The translations under genes and the position numbers were made by a program. Below are positions 8,903 through 18,201 of a stretch of 64,000 nucleotides of DNA, piece after piece. Within the stretch, counting starts at the first letter, position 1. The number at the start of each line of letters is the position of its first letter. This DNA is from an uncultured Flavobacteriales bacterium. GTDB taxonomy: Bacteria > Bacteroidota > Bacteroidia > Flavobacteriales > BACL11. The stretch lies in the NCBI GenBank assembly GCA_949372805.1, contig CASIBH010000006.1:27896-91895 (forward strand). The letters run 5' to 3'. The notes beneath the pieces are model-generated. The model saw nothing but the letters and a program-made list of their open reading frames with translations, ran no database searches and was not told the origin of the DNA.

Positions 8903-9371
8903 ATGGTTAATATGAGAGTTATTCTTTTTTTTATTTTTCTGCTAGCCTGCTCTTGTAATAATGGGGAGAAAAAAAATGCATCATCATACTTTTCTTAACA
9001 ATACATGGCATACTGACTCAGTTTTAGCTTTTGACTTTTTACTTAAAGATTCAACAGTCTTTCATAGCTTTGAAATAGAGATTAGACATGATGTTGATTA
9101 TGCCTTTCAGAATTTATTTTTTTTTATTATTAACGATAGTAAAATAGACACTGTAGATTTACAAATTTGTGAAAAAGACGGAAAGTGGAAAGGAAAAGGA
9201 ATAGGAAGTGTTAGAACAATATTATATAAATTTGAAGAGGATGTTTTATTTCAAACGTCAAACCCAAAAATTAAGGTTGAGCAAGCAATGAGGTATGGAC
9301 ATTTAAATAAAATTGAAAAATTAAAATCTATGCTTTCTTTTGGACTGTCAATTAAGCCAAGTCATGAATAA
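8903..9371 (+). CDS. gldH: Gliding motility lipoprotein GldH, frameshifted as read
   Basis: GldH is a lipoprotein needed for gliding and type IX secretion in flavobacteria. The signal peptide is read from ATG 8903 and ends in lipobox LLAC/SC. It runs straight into an A8 tract (8969-8976), after which that frame stops within 25 nt. The GldH body (NNTWHTDSV, DYAFQNLFFFI, DGKWKGKGIG, VEQAMRYG) is in the next frame, from 8961 to 9371. Removing one A joins the two parts into one protein of 155 residues, the usual GldH size. The body alone would have no export signal. The gene starts one base after holB and overlaps the PBP gene by 8 nt. Either a sequencing/assembly indel, slippage at the A tract, or a recent loss explains it. 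Confidence 0.85.
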
Positions 9372-11739
9372 ATATAAGTGTTTAAATACTGAATGTGCTA
9401 ATGAGTTTTCGGCAATTGAATTAAATAATTGCCCAAAATGTAATGGAGTAGAAATTATTTCAAATGGTTATTCTGATGAATTAATACTAAAAAAATTAAA
9501 AAGAAAAGCTCTATTAATATGGCTTGCTGTTTTGAGCCCTTTAATAATTATGGTTTTTGTTTTGTCTTCTACAGCTTTTGGTGTTTTCGGCGAGCTTCCT
9601 ACATTTGATCAGCTTGAAAACCCACAAAATAATTGGGCTACAGAAATAATTTCCGAAGATAGCGTTGTCTTGGGTAAATATTTTTACGAAAACAGAAGTC
9701 TTATTAAAAGAAGTCAGATCCCCGACCACTTTGTTAACGCCCTGCTTGCAACGGAAGACATAAGATTTAGAGAACATTCGGGTATAGATTTTAAAGCTCT
9801 GGCAAGAGCTGTTTTTGGAGCACTAACTTTTAGTAAGCAAAGTGGGGGGGCAAGTACTATTACTCAACAGCTTTCAAAAATGCTTTTTACAAAGAAACCA
9901 GCTTCGGGATTAGATAGAATTAAGCAAAAACTTAAGGAGTGGATTATTGCTGTAAGACTTGAAAGAAGATATACTAAAGATGAAATCCTTATCATGTATT
10001 TAAACAGATTTGATTGGGTAAATAATGCTGTGGGAATAAAATCAGCATCTAAGGTTTATTTTAATAAAGATGTAGAAAACCTTTCTGTATCAGAGAGCGC
10101 AATGTTTGTTGGAATGTTAAAAAACCCCTCTTTATTTAATCCAAATAGAAGGCTTGAAATAACACAAGAAAGAAGAAATATAGTTTTATCTCAGATGAAA
10201 AAATATAATTTTATAAATGACTCTACTTTTAATTCATGTGTAGACCAGCCAATTTTTTTAGATTTTAAAAAAGAGAGTCACACACAAGGTCTTGCACCAT
10301 ATTTTAGAGAGTTTCTAAGAGAAAAAATGAAGGGATGGTGTAAGGCTAATTCTAAGCCTGATGGAAGTAATTATAATTTATATACAGATGGATTAAAAAT
10401 ATACACTACAATTAATTCTAGATTACAGGGATTCGCCGAAGAAGCAACTACAATTCATATGTCTAACCTTCAAGAAGACTTCTATAGGCATTGGGACGGT
10501 TATACAAACGCTCCATTTCCTGAAGATTTTGAGCAAGAGCAAATAGACCCTATTATGCAACAGGCCATGAAAAGATCTGAGCGATATAAAAAGCTTAAGT
10601 CGTCAGGATTTAAAATTGAAAAAATAGAAGAAATTTTTGATAAAAAAGTTCAAATGTCTTTATTTTCATGGAAAGGAAGGATTGACACTATTCTTTCTCC
10701 AAGAGACTCTTTATTATACAGTAAATATTTTATTCATTCTGGCATGATGAGTATGAATCCAAATACTGGATATGTAAAAGCATATGTAGGAGGGATCAAT
10801 TATGAAAACTTTCAGTATGACCACGTTACTCAAGGTAAGAGACAGGTTGGTTCAACATTTAAGCCATTTCTATATTCTTTGGCTATTCAAGAGGGGTACT
10901 CCCCATGCTATGAAGTTCCAAATGTGCCTGTTGTTTTTGATAAACATAAATATAGGTTAGAAAAAGATTGGGCTCCTAAAAATTCAGGAGGAGAAGATTT
11001 AGAGGGGTTAACTTTAACACTAAAATATGGTTTAGCAAATTCAATTAATACAATAACAGCTTTTATTATGAAGCAGTTTGGGCCCCACGCAGTGGTTGAT
11101 TTAGCTAAAAAAATTGGTATTCAGAGTAAAATTTTAGCAGTTCCGTCTTTGTGTTTAGGAACTTTTGATTTATCTGTTTATGAAATGGTTGGAGCTTACT
11201 CAACATTTGCTAATAAAGGAGTTTGGGTTGAGCCAATATTTATTACCAGAATTGAAGATAAAAATGGTGTTATTATTGATGAGTTTTCACCAAAAACCGT
11301 TGAAGCTATGAGTGAAAAAACAGCAGATGTTATGGTAAGACTTTTACAGGGTGTTGTTGATGGTGTATATAGTCCCACAGCAAAAAAGAAAACAGGAACA
11401 GGTGTTAGGTTAAGATACAAGTATGGTTTTAAGAACGAGATTGGAGGGAAAACTGGAACAACACAAAACCAATCAGATGGATGGTTTATGGGAATAACTC
11501 CAAATTTAGTTACTGGAGTTTGGGCCGGTTGTGAAGACAGAAGTATTCATTTTAGAGACATTCAGTTTGGTCAAGGCGCAAATATGGCTTTACCTATTTT
11601 TGCTGAATACATGCAAAGAGTTTATGCTGACACTGCAAATTCAAAAGTATTTCCTGAGAAGTTTAATATTTCCAGAGCGATTGATTTACAATTAGAGTGT
11701 GACGAAACAAATTCATTAATTCAAGAGGAAGAGTTTTAA
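9364..11739 (+). CDS. Class A penicillin-binding protein (PBP1A-like) with N-terminal zinc ribbon
   Basis: Bifunctional peptidoglycan synthase. Start ATG 9364 is preferred over TTG 9340. Residues 1-30 carry a C-x4-C ... C-x2-C zinc ribbon (Cys6, 11, 23, 26), which would face the cytoplasm; a membrane helix follows at about 50-70. The GT51 glycosyltransferase domain has EDIRFREH (catalytic Glu131), [10 protein letters not shown] and [20 protein letters not shown]. The transpeptidase domain has the SxxK serine at about 497 (GSTFKP), ANSINT, and KTGTT at about 696. At 791 residues the length is normal for PBP1A. The zinc ribbon is not part of the usual architecture. It overlaps gldH by 8 nt and lies 1 nt before the CoA-transferase genes. 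Confidence 0.95.
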   Translation: MNKYKCLNTECANEFSAIELNNCPKCNGVEIISNGYSDELILKKLKRKALLIWLAVLSPLIIMVFVLSSTAFGVFGELPTFDQLENPQNNWATEIISEDSVVLGKYFYENRSLIKRSQIPDHFVNALLATEDIRFREHSGIDFKALARAVFGALTFSKQSGGASTITQQLSKMLFTKKPASGLDRIKQKLKEWIIAVRLERRYTKDEILIMYLNRFDWVNNAVGIKSASKVYFNKDVENLSVSESAMFVGMLKNPSLFNPNRRLEITQERRNIVLSQMKKYNFINDSTFNSCVDQPIFLDFKKESHTQGLAPYFREFLREKMKGWCKANSKPDGSNYNLYTDGLKIYTTINSRLQGFAEEATTIHMSNLQEDFYRHWDGYTNAPFPEDFEQEQIDPIMQQAMKRSERYKKLKSSGFKIEKIEEIFDKKVQMSLFSWKGRIDTILSPRDSLLYSKYFIHSGMMSMNPNTGYVKAYVGGINYENFQYDHVTQGKRQVGSTFKPFLYSLAIQEGYSPCYEVPNVPVVFDKHKYRLEKDWAPKNSGGEDLEGLTLTLKYGLANSINTITAFIMKQFGPHAVVDLAKKIGIQSKILAVPSLCLGTFDLSVYEMVGAYSTFANKGVWVEPIFITRIEDKNGVIIDEFSPKTVEAMSEKTADVMVRLLQGVVDGVYSPTAKKKTGTGVRLRYKYGFKNEIGGKTGTTQNQSDGWFMGITPNLVTGVWAGCEDRSIHFRDIQFGQGANMALPIFAEYMQRVYADTANSKVFPEKFNISRAIDLQLECDETNSLIQEEEF

Positions 11740-11740
11740 T

Positions 11741-12436
11741 ATGATAAATAAAGAAGTAAAAACAATTAAAGAAGCAGTTTTTGGTGTTGAGAGTGGAATG
11801 ACATTTATGTTTGGAGGCTTTGGTTTGTGTGGAATTGCAGAAAAATCAATACTAGAACTTTCTAGCCTAAACATAAATAATTTAACCTGTGTCTCAAATA
11901 ACGCAGGAATAGATGACTTTGGCCTCGGATTACTTTTAAAAAGAAGACAAATAAAAAAAATGATTTCATCTTATGTTGGAGAAAATGAAGAGTTTGAAAG
12001 ACAGATGTTAAGCGGAGAGCTTGATGTTGAATTAATACCTCAGGGAACTTTAGCTGAAAGATGTAGGGCAGGAGGAGCCGGAATACCTGCTTTTTATACC
12101 CCTGCAGGCCACGGAACAGAAGTTGCAATAGGTAAGGAAGAAAGAACTTTTAATGGTAAGCCGCATATTTTAGAGAAAGCATTAGTTGCAGATTTTTCAT
12201 TTGTTAAGGCCTGGAAAGGAGATAATGCTGGAAATTTAATTTTTAAAGGAACAGCTAGAAATTTCAACCCACTAATGGCTATGGCTGGTAAAATTACTGT
12301 GGCTGAAGTTGAAGAACTTGTTCCAATTGGTGAGCTTGATCCAAACCAAATTCACACACCAGGAATTTTTGTTCAGAGAATTATAAAATGCGATAATTTT
12401 GAAAAGAGAATTGAAAATCTCACAACAATAAACTAA
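11741..12436 (+). CDS. 3-oxoacid CoA-transferase subunit A
   Basis: Alpha subunit of a succinyl-CoA:3-oxoacid (or acetoacetate) CoA-transferase, which activates acetoacetate by moving CoA from a donor. The CoA-binding glycine-rich stretch [11 protein letters not shown] lies near residue 25, and [20 protein letters not shown] is a family signature. The pair with the next gene, sharing one base (TAATG), shows a heterodimer. Donor specificity (succinyl-CoA or acetyl-CoA) cannot be read; the SCOT type (ScoA) is likeliest in this phylum. Confidence 0.92.
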   Translation: MINKEVKTIKEAVFGVESGMTFMFGGFGLCGIAEKSILELSSLNINNLTCVSNNAGIDDFGLGLLLKRRQIKKMISSYVGENEEFERQMLSGELDVELIPQGTLAERCRAGGAGIPAFYTPAGHGTEVAIGKEERTFNGKPHILEKALVADFSFVKAWKGDNAGNLIFKGTARNFNPLMAMAGKITVAEVEELVPIGELDPNQIHTPGIFVQRIIKCDNFEKRIENLTTIN

Positions 12437-13092
12437 TGGCTTTAGACAAAAACGGAATCGCAAAAAGAATTGCTCAAGAGCTACAGAATAATACTTATGT
12501 TAATTTAGGAATAGGTATCCCTACTCTTATTGCAAACTATATTCCAAAAGATATAAACGTTGTTTTTCAATCCGAAAATGGTATTTTAGGAATGGGTCCT
12601 TTTCCTAAAAAAGGTCAAGAAGACCCTGACTTAATAAATGCTGGAAAACAAACAATTACTTCTGAGCCAGGAGCAGTTATTTTTGACTCTGCAATGTCTT
12701 TTGCAATGATAAGGGGAGGTCATGTTCAGTTAACTGTTTTAGGTGCGATGGAAGTGTCTGAAAATGGAGATATTGCTAATTGGAAAATACCAGGAAAGAT
12801 GGTTAAAGGAATGGGGGGGGCAATGGACTTAGTTGCTTCTTCAGAAAATATTATTGTTGCAATGACTCATACTAATAGAAAAGGAATGAGTAAGCTTTTA
12901 AAAAAGTGTTCTCTACCAATTACAGGAATTAATTGTGTGAAGAAAATCATTACTGATTTGGCTGTTATTGATGTTACCAGCAGAGGGTTTAAGCTTATTG
13001 AAAGAGCCCCAGGGGTATCGGTGGAGGATATAATTAATTCTACTGATGCAAAATTAATTATTAATGGAGAAATATTAGAGATGAGTCTTTAA
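12436..13092 (+). CDS. 3-oxoacid CoA-transferase subunit B
   Basis: Beta subunit bearing the catalytic glutamate, visible in SENGILGMGPFP near residue 47, with YVNLGIGIPTLIANYIP before it. GGHVQLTVLGAMEVSENGD and KGMGGAMDLV are family signatures; the latter is encoded across a G8 tract at 12813-12820. It shares one base with subunit A and is the last gene of the holB operon. The stop overlaps the convergent ABC ATPase gene by 4 nt, leaving no room for a terminator between them. Confidence 0.92.
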   Translation: MALDKNGIAKRIAQELQNNTYVNLGIGIPTLIANYIPKDINVVFQSENGILGMGPFPKKGQEDPDLINAGKQTITSEPGAVIFDSAMSFAMIRGGHVQLTVLGAMEVSENGDIANWKIPGKMVKGMGGAMDLVASSENIIVAMTHTNRKGMSKLLKKCSLPITGINCVKKIITDLAVIDVTSRGFKLIERAPGVSVEDIINSTDAKLIINGEILEMSL

Positions 13093-14885
13093 ACTTTTAT
13101 TCCTTTTTTTTCTAAATGTTTTTTTATATCCTCTGTTTTTCCCTCAGGGACAGCATCAATTAATTTTTGAGTGTATGTTGTTTTAGGCTTATTATATATT
13201 TGGTCAGCATCTCCCATTTCTTCAATTTTACCATCTTGCATTACAACCATACGATCACTCATATATTTTACAACTGATAAATCATGTGAAATAAAAATAT
13301 ATGTTAATTCAAACTCATCTTTTAATTCATTTAAAAGATTTAAAACTTGAGCCTGTACTGAAACATCAAGTGCAGAAACAGATTCATCGCAGATAATAAA
13401 CTTTGGATTTACTGCGAGAGCTCTAGCAATTCCAATTCTCTGTCTTTGGCCTCCAGAAAATTCATGAGGGTATCTATAGAAATGTGCTGGGTCTAAACTA
13501 ACTCTTTCTAAAAGTTGTTCAACCCTCTTTTTCCTTTCCTCGTCAGAATCTAATATGTTATGAACTTGCATTGGCTCCATTATTGCGTTTCCAATGGTCA
13601 TTCTAGGGTTTAAAGAAGAGTATGGGTCTTGAAAAATAATTTGAACTTCTTTTCTAAAGAGTCTTAGCTCTTCAGCATTCATTAAAGAAATGTCTTTGCC
13701 TTTATAAATCATCTCTCCTGAAGTAGGCTCCTCTAATCTTAAGATAGTTCTTCCTGTAGTAGTTTTACCACAGCCAGATTCGCCAACTAACCCAAGAGTT
13801 TCACCAGGGTAAACATCAAATGAAATATCATCAACAGCTTTTACATGACTACTAATTCCCCCAAAAAAACCATTTCTTATTGGAAAGTATGTTTTTAAGT
13901 TTTTGATTTTTAAGATAGGTTGTTTTATAAAAAGTTTGTCTTGCTTTTCTTTTCTTATTTTATCAGGAATAATAAGTTTTTTGGTAAAATCCTCAACAGA
14001 AACATTATTATCAATTATTCTTCCAGAAGAATCAATATTCATAAAATCGGAAACTGTTGGCAGAAAGGTATACCTTTTGTTTAACGGCGGTCTACAAGCC
14101 AAAAGCCCTTTTGTATAAGGGTGTTTAGGATTGGTGAAAATTTCCCAAACATTTCCCTGCTCTACAATTTTCCCTTTATACATTACTACAACTTTATCGG
14201 CAAGTTCTGCAATTACTCCCAAATCATGAGTAATAAACATAATCCCCATATTATGTTCTTTTTGAAGATTGCTCATTAGTTGAAGAATAGTTTTTTGGAC
14301 AGTTACATCAAGAGCTGTTGTTGGTTCGTCCGCTATCATAACAGAAGGTTTGCAGCTCATAGCCATCGCTATCATTACTCTTTGTTTTTGACCTCCAGAT
14401 ATTTGATGAGGGTATGTGCTGTAAATTCTTTCTGGATCTGGAAGTTGAACTTGTCGAAATAAATCTATAGTTAATTTTTTAGCATCTTTTTTGTTTATAT
14501 TTTGGTGTAGCATTATCGCTTCGAGTACTTGATCCCCACATGTAAAAACAGGATTCAATGATGTCATTGGTTCTTGAAATATCATAGCAATATCTTTACC
14601 TCGATATTCTCTAATACCCTCTTCTGAAAGAGAAAGAAGATCAACAGGATCTTTATCTTTTTGATGAAAAACTATTTCTCCACCACTAATTATGCCTGGA
14701 GGAGATGGAATTAATCTCATAGCAGAAAGAGATGTCACTGACTTTCCTGAGCCGGATTCACCTACAATTCCTATTGTTTCACCTTTGTTTAAAGTAAAGC
14801 TTATATCATTTACAGCCTTTACAGTTTTTCCTTCAGTGTGAAACTCAGTAACGAGGTTTTTAAATTCTAATAATTTTTCTTTCAT
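13089..14885 (-). CDS. Peptide/nickel-type ABC transporter ATPase, two fused nucleotide-binding domains
   Basis: Cytoplasmic energy-coupling protein that joins the equivalents of DppD and DppF (OppD and OppF) in one chain of 598 residues. First half: Walker A GESGSGKS, signature [14 protein letters not shown], Walker [12 protein letters not shown]. Second half: [25 protein letters not shown] and [11 protein letters not shown]. Each half ends with the oligopeptide/dipeptide-type C-terminal region ([12 protein letters not shown] in the first). All catalytic motifs look intact. The permeases and binding protein are not nearby, so the transported substrate is unknown. E. coli YejF/GsiA have the same fused layout. 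Confidence 0.93.
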   Translation of the reverse strand: MKEKLLEFKNLVTEFHTEGKTVKAVNDISFTLNKGETIGIVGESGSGKSVTSLSAMRLIPSPPGIISGGEIVFHQKDKDPVDLLSLSEEGIREYRGKDIAMIFQEPMTSLNPVFTCGDQVLEAIMLHQNINKKDAKKLTIDLFRQVQLPDPERIYSTYPHQISGGQKQRVMIAMAMSCKPSVMIADEPTTALDVTVQKTILQLMSNLQKEHNMGIMFITHDLGVIAELADKVVVMYKGKIVEQGNVWEIFTNPKHPYTKGLLACRPPLNKRYTFLPTVSDFMNIDSSGRIIDNNVSVEDFTKKLIIPDKIRKEKQDKLFIKQPILKIKNLKTYFPIRNGFFGGISSHVKAVDDISFDVYPGETLGLVGESGCGKTTTGRTILRLEEPTSGEMIYKGKDISLMNAEELRLFRKEVQIIFQDPYSSLNPRMTIGNAIMEPMQVHNILDSDEERKKRVEQLLERVSLDPAHFYRYPHEFSGGQRQRIGIARALAVNPKFIICDESVSALDVSVQAQVLNLLNELKDEFELTYIFISHDLSVVKYMSDRMVVMQDGKIEEMGDADQIYNKPKTTYTQKLIDAVPEGKTEDIKKHLEKKGIKV

Positions 14886-14922
14886 ATTGATTTCAACTTA
14901 TTGTTAAAAATAATTCTTTTAA

Positions 14923-15621
14923 TTAAAAATTTATAATGTTCATCTTAAAAAGATCTGACAAATGTTTTTTTAAATGGGTCTTAACAGTATTAATATCTAT
15001 TTTTACACCTAGCTCCTTTTCTAGAGAAGTAACATTTTTGTCAGCAATCCCACATGGTATGATATTTCCAAAATATGATAAATCAGAGTTAATATTAAAG
15101 GCAAATCCATGCATGCTTACCCACCTGCTAGTTCTTACACCAAGAGCACAGATTTTTCTAGGGTTACTTGATAAAACATCAATCCAAACGCCTGTTTCCC
15201 CATCAGATCTTTCTGCTACGATATTATATTCTTTAAGTGTAAGAATAACAGCCTCTTCCAGCAAGCGAAGATATTTATGTATATCAGTAAAAAAATTCTC
15301 TAAGTCAAGAATAGGATATCCAACAATTTGACCAGGGCCATGATAAGTTATATCTCCCCCTCTATTTGTATTCACAAATGTTGCTCCTCTTGATTTAAGG
15401 AAAATTTCATCTACTAAGAGATTACTACTGTTCCCACTTTTACCCAAAGTATAAACGTGTGGGTGCTCACAAAACAATAAAAAATTTTCTGTTCTTACTT
15501 CTGTTTTTTGTTTTCTATTATTAGATTTTACACTAATTATTTTATTGAAAATTTCTTCTTGGAAATTCCAAGCTTCTTTGTAATCAATTAAACCAAGGTC
15601 TCTAAATTTTACATCTTGCAC
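14923..15621 (-). CDS. lipB: Lipoyl(octanoyl) transferase
   Basis: Transfers octanoate from octanoyl-ACP to the lipoyl domains of 2-oxoacid dehydrogenases and the glycine cleavage H protein. Motifs: GGDITYHGPGQIVGYPILDL (with the conserved HGPGQ), RSDGETGVWI, and the catalytic Lys/Cys region KICALGVRTSRWVSMHG followed by IPCGIADKNVTSL. The start is GTG, sharing one base with the stop of the upstream isomerase gene, so the two are coupled. The length, 232 residues, is normal. Confidence 0.96.
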   Translation of the reverse strand: MQDVKFRDLGLIDYKEAWNFQEEIFNKIISVKSNNRKQKTEVRTENFLLFCEHPHVYTLGKSGNSSNLLVDEIFLKSRGATFVNTNRGGDITYHGPGQIVGYPILDLENFFTDIHKYLRLLEEAVILTLKEYNIVAERSDGETGVWIDVLSSNPRKICALGVRTSRWVSMHGFAFNINSDLSYFGNIIPCGIADKNVTSLEKELGVKIDINTVKTHLKKHLSDLFKMNIINF

Positions 15622-16613
15622 TATTTAATATTTGCTAGTTTATCTTTTAGAAAATTAATCACATCTATCTCAATTGCATCTACCTCATTTAACTCGGATA
15701 AAAACCATGAAACCCAATCTCCAAAATTAATTAAGTACAAAGAGTTTTCTAAATTAGAGTTCCCTTGGCTATAAATGTCAAATATATCGTTTGTAAACTC
15801 TGAAATAACAGTTTTATTTATATCCATTCTCACTTGATTTCTTTTAAGATCTGATTTGTTTCTAAGGAAAATTACCGCAAGGTTTTCAGTATTTGTTCTC
15901 CACCCTAAAAGCTCATTATGGTTCATTTCCGGGACAACATGATGCCAACAAAGACATTTGCTATTTTCATTTAGTTGTTGTCTAAACCTAATTGCAACAC
16001 CTTCATATCCCGAAGCAACATAAATTACGGGTGTTTTTTTATATAAACTTTTTGCCAAATTTTTTGCTTCAGTTTTAATCTTTTCAGCTTGAGAATCTAA
16101 GAGAGAAATACTGTTTTTAAGGGAGTTTTTAAAATCAGAATTAATAAGATTATAATGTTGAAAAATGTAAAATAGTTGAGTAAATGAATAAGCAAACATC
16201 GCTCTTGGAGGTTGCCCCCCAGGTATGATAATATGATTTATATTGTTTTCTTCAGCGATAGATTTTAATTTTCCTGCAGAAGTTACAATCGCAATCTCTG
16301 CCCCTTTACTTATGCATAATTCTAAAGCGCTTAAAGTTTCTTCCGTATTTCCAGAATATGAAGAAGCTATTACTAAAGTATTTTTGTTAACAAAGTTTGG
16401 AATAGAATAATCCTTTGAGCAAGAAATAGGAATAGTTATTTCAGAAGACAAAACATCTGATAGAATTGATCCTCCGATTCCACTGCCACCTAAACCGCAG
16501 ATTAGAATATTTTTAATCTTATTTTCTGCAGCTTTAAAAGAGGATGTTTCCCCAATCCTAACCGCCTCTCTTAATTGGTCTGTAAAAGAGCTGATATAAT
16601 CATTCATTTTCAT
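15621..16613 (-). CDS. Bifunctional phosphoglucose/phosphomannose isomerase-like SIS-domain protein
   Basis: Two SIS (sugar isomerase) domains. Residues near the N-terminus give NILICGLGGSGIGG, and SYSGNTEETLSALELC is the phosphosugar-binding loop; the C-terminal half has RFRQQLNENSK and MNHNELLGW, typical of the archaeal/Bacteroidota bifunctional glucose-6-phosphate/mannose-6-phosphate isomerase. It interconverts aldose and ketose hexose phosphates. I place the start at ATG 16613, about 35 nt behind a -7 box; the frame also allows TTG at 16643. No other phosphoglucose isomerase is in the window. Confidence 0.85.
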   Translation of the reverse strand: MKMNDYISSFTDQLREAVRIGETSSFKAAENKIKNILICGLGGSGIGGSILSDVLSSEITIPISCSKDYSIPNFVNKNTLVIASSYSGNTEETLSALELCISKGAEIAIVTSAGKLKSIAEENNINHIIIPGGQPPRAMFAYSFTQLFYIFQHYNLINSDFKNSLKNSISLLDSQAEKIKTEAKNLAKSLYKKTPVIYVASGYEGVAIRFRQQLNENSKCLCWHHVVPEMNHNELLGWRTNTENLAVIFLRNKSDLKRNQVRMDINKTVISEFTNDIFDIYSQGNSNLENSLYLINFGDWVSWFLSELNEVDAIEIDVINFLKDKLANIK

Positions 16614-16648
16614 TGTTAAATGGGTTTTTTTAATTGAGATCAATAATA

Positions 16649-16656
16649 CAAAATTA
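16649..16656 (-). promoter_or_regulatory. -7 box for the isomerase-lipB unit
   Basis: Reads TAATTTTG on the minus strand, 35 nt before ATG 16613. It supports that start over TTG 16643. Confidence 0.5.
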
Positions 16657-16693
16657 TAGGAAGAAGAATTTATATATTTACAAAAAAAATAAT

Positions 16694-18199
16694 ATGTCTA
16701 CAGATTTTTCAGAACAAGAAATCGTTAGAAGAGAGTCTCTTCAAAAGCTTATAGATTTAGGTATAGATTGCTATCCTGCTGAACTCTTTAATATAAATAA
16801 TAGTTCAAAAAATATCTTAGAAAATTATAAAGAAGGACAGACTTTAGAGGTTACTATCGCGGGACGAATAATGACAAGAAGAATCATGGGAAAAGCTTCT
16901 TTTGTTGAGCTTCAAGATTCAGAAGGTAAAATCCAGCTATATTTAAATAGAGATGAAATATGTCCTGAAGAAGATAAAACAATGTATAACCAGGTTTTTA
17001 AAAAGCTTCTTGATATTGGAGATATAATTGGGGTTAGTGGAAATATTTTTATAACTCAAGTTGGTGAAATATCAGTTATGGTAAAATCATTAACTGTTTT
17101 GTCAAAATCACTCAGACCACTACCATTGCCAAAAACTGATCCAGACGGAAATGTTTTTGATGCATTTACTGATCCTGAGAAAAGATATAGGCAAAGGTAT
17201 GTTGATCTAGTAGTAAACCCTCATATTAAAGAAGCTTTTATTCAAAGAACAATTCTAACAAACTCTATGAGGGAGTATTTAAACTCAAAAGAATACTTAG
17301 AAGTGGAAACACCAATACTTCAACCTTTATATGGTGGAGCTGCAGCTAGACCATTTAAAACACATCACAACACTTTAGATATGGATCTTTATCTAAGGAT
17401 TGCAAATGAGCTATATTTAAAAAGGTTAATAGTTGGAGGTTTTGATGGTGTGTATGAGTTTTCAAAAGATTTTAGAAATGAAGGAATGAGTCGTTTTCAC
17501 AACCCTGAGTTTACTCAGATGGAACTATATGTTGCTTATAAAGACTATAATTGGATGATGGATTTAGTTGAAGAAATGGTTGAGAAAATAGCTATAGATA
17601 TTCATGGGGAAACCAAAGTTACTGTTGGGGAGAATATTATAAACTTTAAGCGACCTTGGAAAAGATATACGATGTATGAAGCAATTGAACACTTTGCAAA
17701 AGTTGATATTTCTCAAATGCAAGAGGAAGAGCTAGCAAAGACTGCTAAAAAACTTGGAGTTAATATTGATTCGTCAATGGGAAGAGGGAAACTAATTGAT
17801 GAGATTTTTGGCCATTACTGTGAACCAAAACTTATACAACCTACATTTATTACAGATTATCCACTTGAAATGTCCCCACTTGCTAAAAAGCATAGATCTA
17901 AAAATGGTTTAGTTGAGAGATTTGAGGCTGTTTGTAATGGAAAAGAGATTTGCAATGCTTTTTCAGAACTCAACGACCCAATTGATCAAAGAAAAAGATT
18001 TTCAGATCAATTTGAATTAGCAAAGAGAGGTGATGAAGAAGCTATGCAACTTGATGAAGATTTTTTACGAGCACTTGAATATGGTATGCCACCTACCGCA
18101 GGGCTTGGTATTGGAATAGATCGACTTGCTATGATAATGACAAATAGTAACTCTATACAAGATGTTTTGTTTTTCCCGCAAATGAAAAAAGAAAAATAA
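16694..18199 (+). CDS. lysS: Lysine--tRNA ligase, class II
   Basis: Charges tRNA-Lys. An N-terminal OB-fold anticodon-binding domain (IAGRIMTRRIMGKASFVELQ) is followed by the class II core: RYRQRYVDLVVNP, motif 2 FSKDFRNEGMSRFHNPEF, and motif 3 GLGIGIDRLAMIMT near the C-terminus. Start ATG 16694 (MSTDFSEQEIVRRE) gives 501 residues, the usual length; an upstream TTG at 16634 would add 20 residues that do not fit the family. No exact -7 box is seen; TATATTTA at 16673-16680 is one base off. Confidence 0.97.
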   Translation: MSTDFSEQEIVRRESLQKLIDLGIDCYPAELFNINNSSKNILENYKEGQTLEVTIAGRIMTRRIMGKASFVELQDSEGKIQLYLNRDEICPEEDKTMYNQVFKKLLDIGDIIGVSGNIFITQVGEISVMVKSLTVLSKSLRPLPLPKTDPDGNVFDAFTDPEKRYRQRYVDLVVNPHIKEAFIQRTILTNSMREYLNSKEYLEVETPILQPLYGGAAARPFKTHHNTLDMDLYLRIANELYLKRLIVGGFDGVYEFSKDFRNEGMSRFHNPEFTQMELYVAYKDYNWMMDLVEEMVEKIAIDIHGETKVTVGENIINFKRPWKRYTMYEAIEHFAKVDISQMQEEELAKTAKKLGVNIDSSMGRGKLIDEIFGHYCEPKLIQPTFITDYPLEMSPLAKKHRSKNGLVERFEAVCNGKEICNAFSELNDPIDQRKRFSDQFELAKRGDEEAMQLDEDFLRALEYGMPPTAGLGIGIDRLAMIMTNSNSIQDVLFFPQMKKEK

Positions 18200-18201
18200 G
18201 A

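Noticed and set aside
12813..12820. G8 tract inside the CoA-transferase B gene (and a G7 tract in the PBP gene at 9844-9850) as possible phase-variation sites.
   Set aside because: Both encode conserved glycine motifs (GMGGAMD and GGASTITQQ) in frame, and both genes are housekeeping with no surface-variation logic. The tract lengths are short for phase variation.
13089..14885. ABC ATPase as part of a complete peptide uptake operon.
   Set aside because: No permease or solute-binding protein gene is adjacent; lipB and an isomerase gene lie on one side and the convergent CoA-transferase genes on the other.
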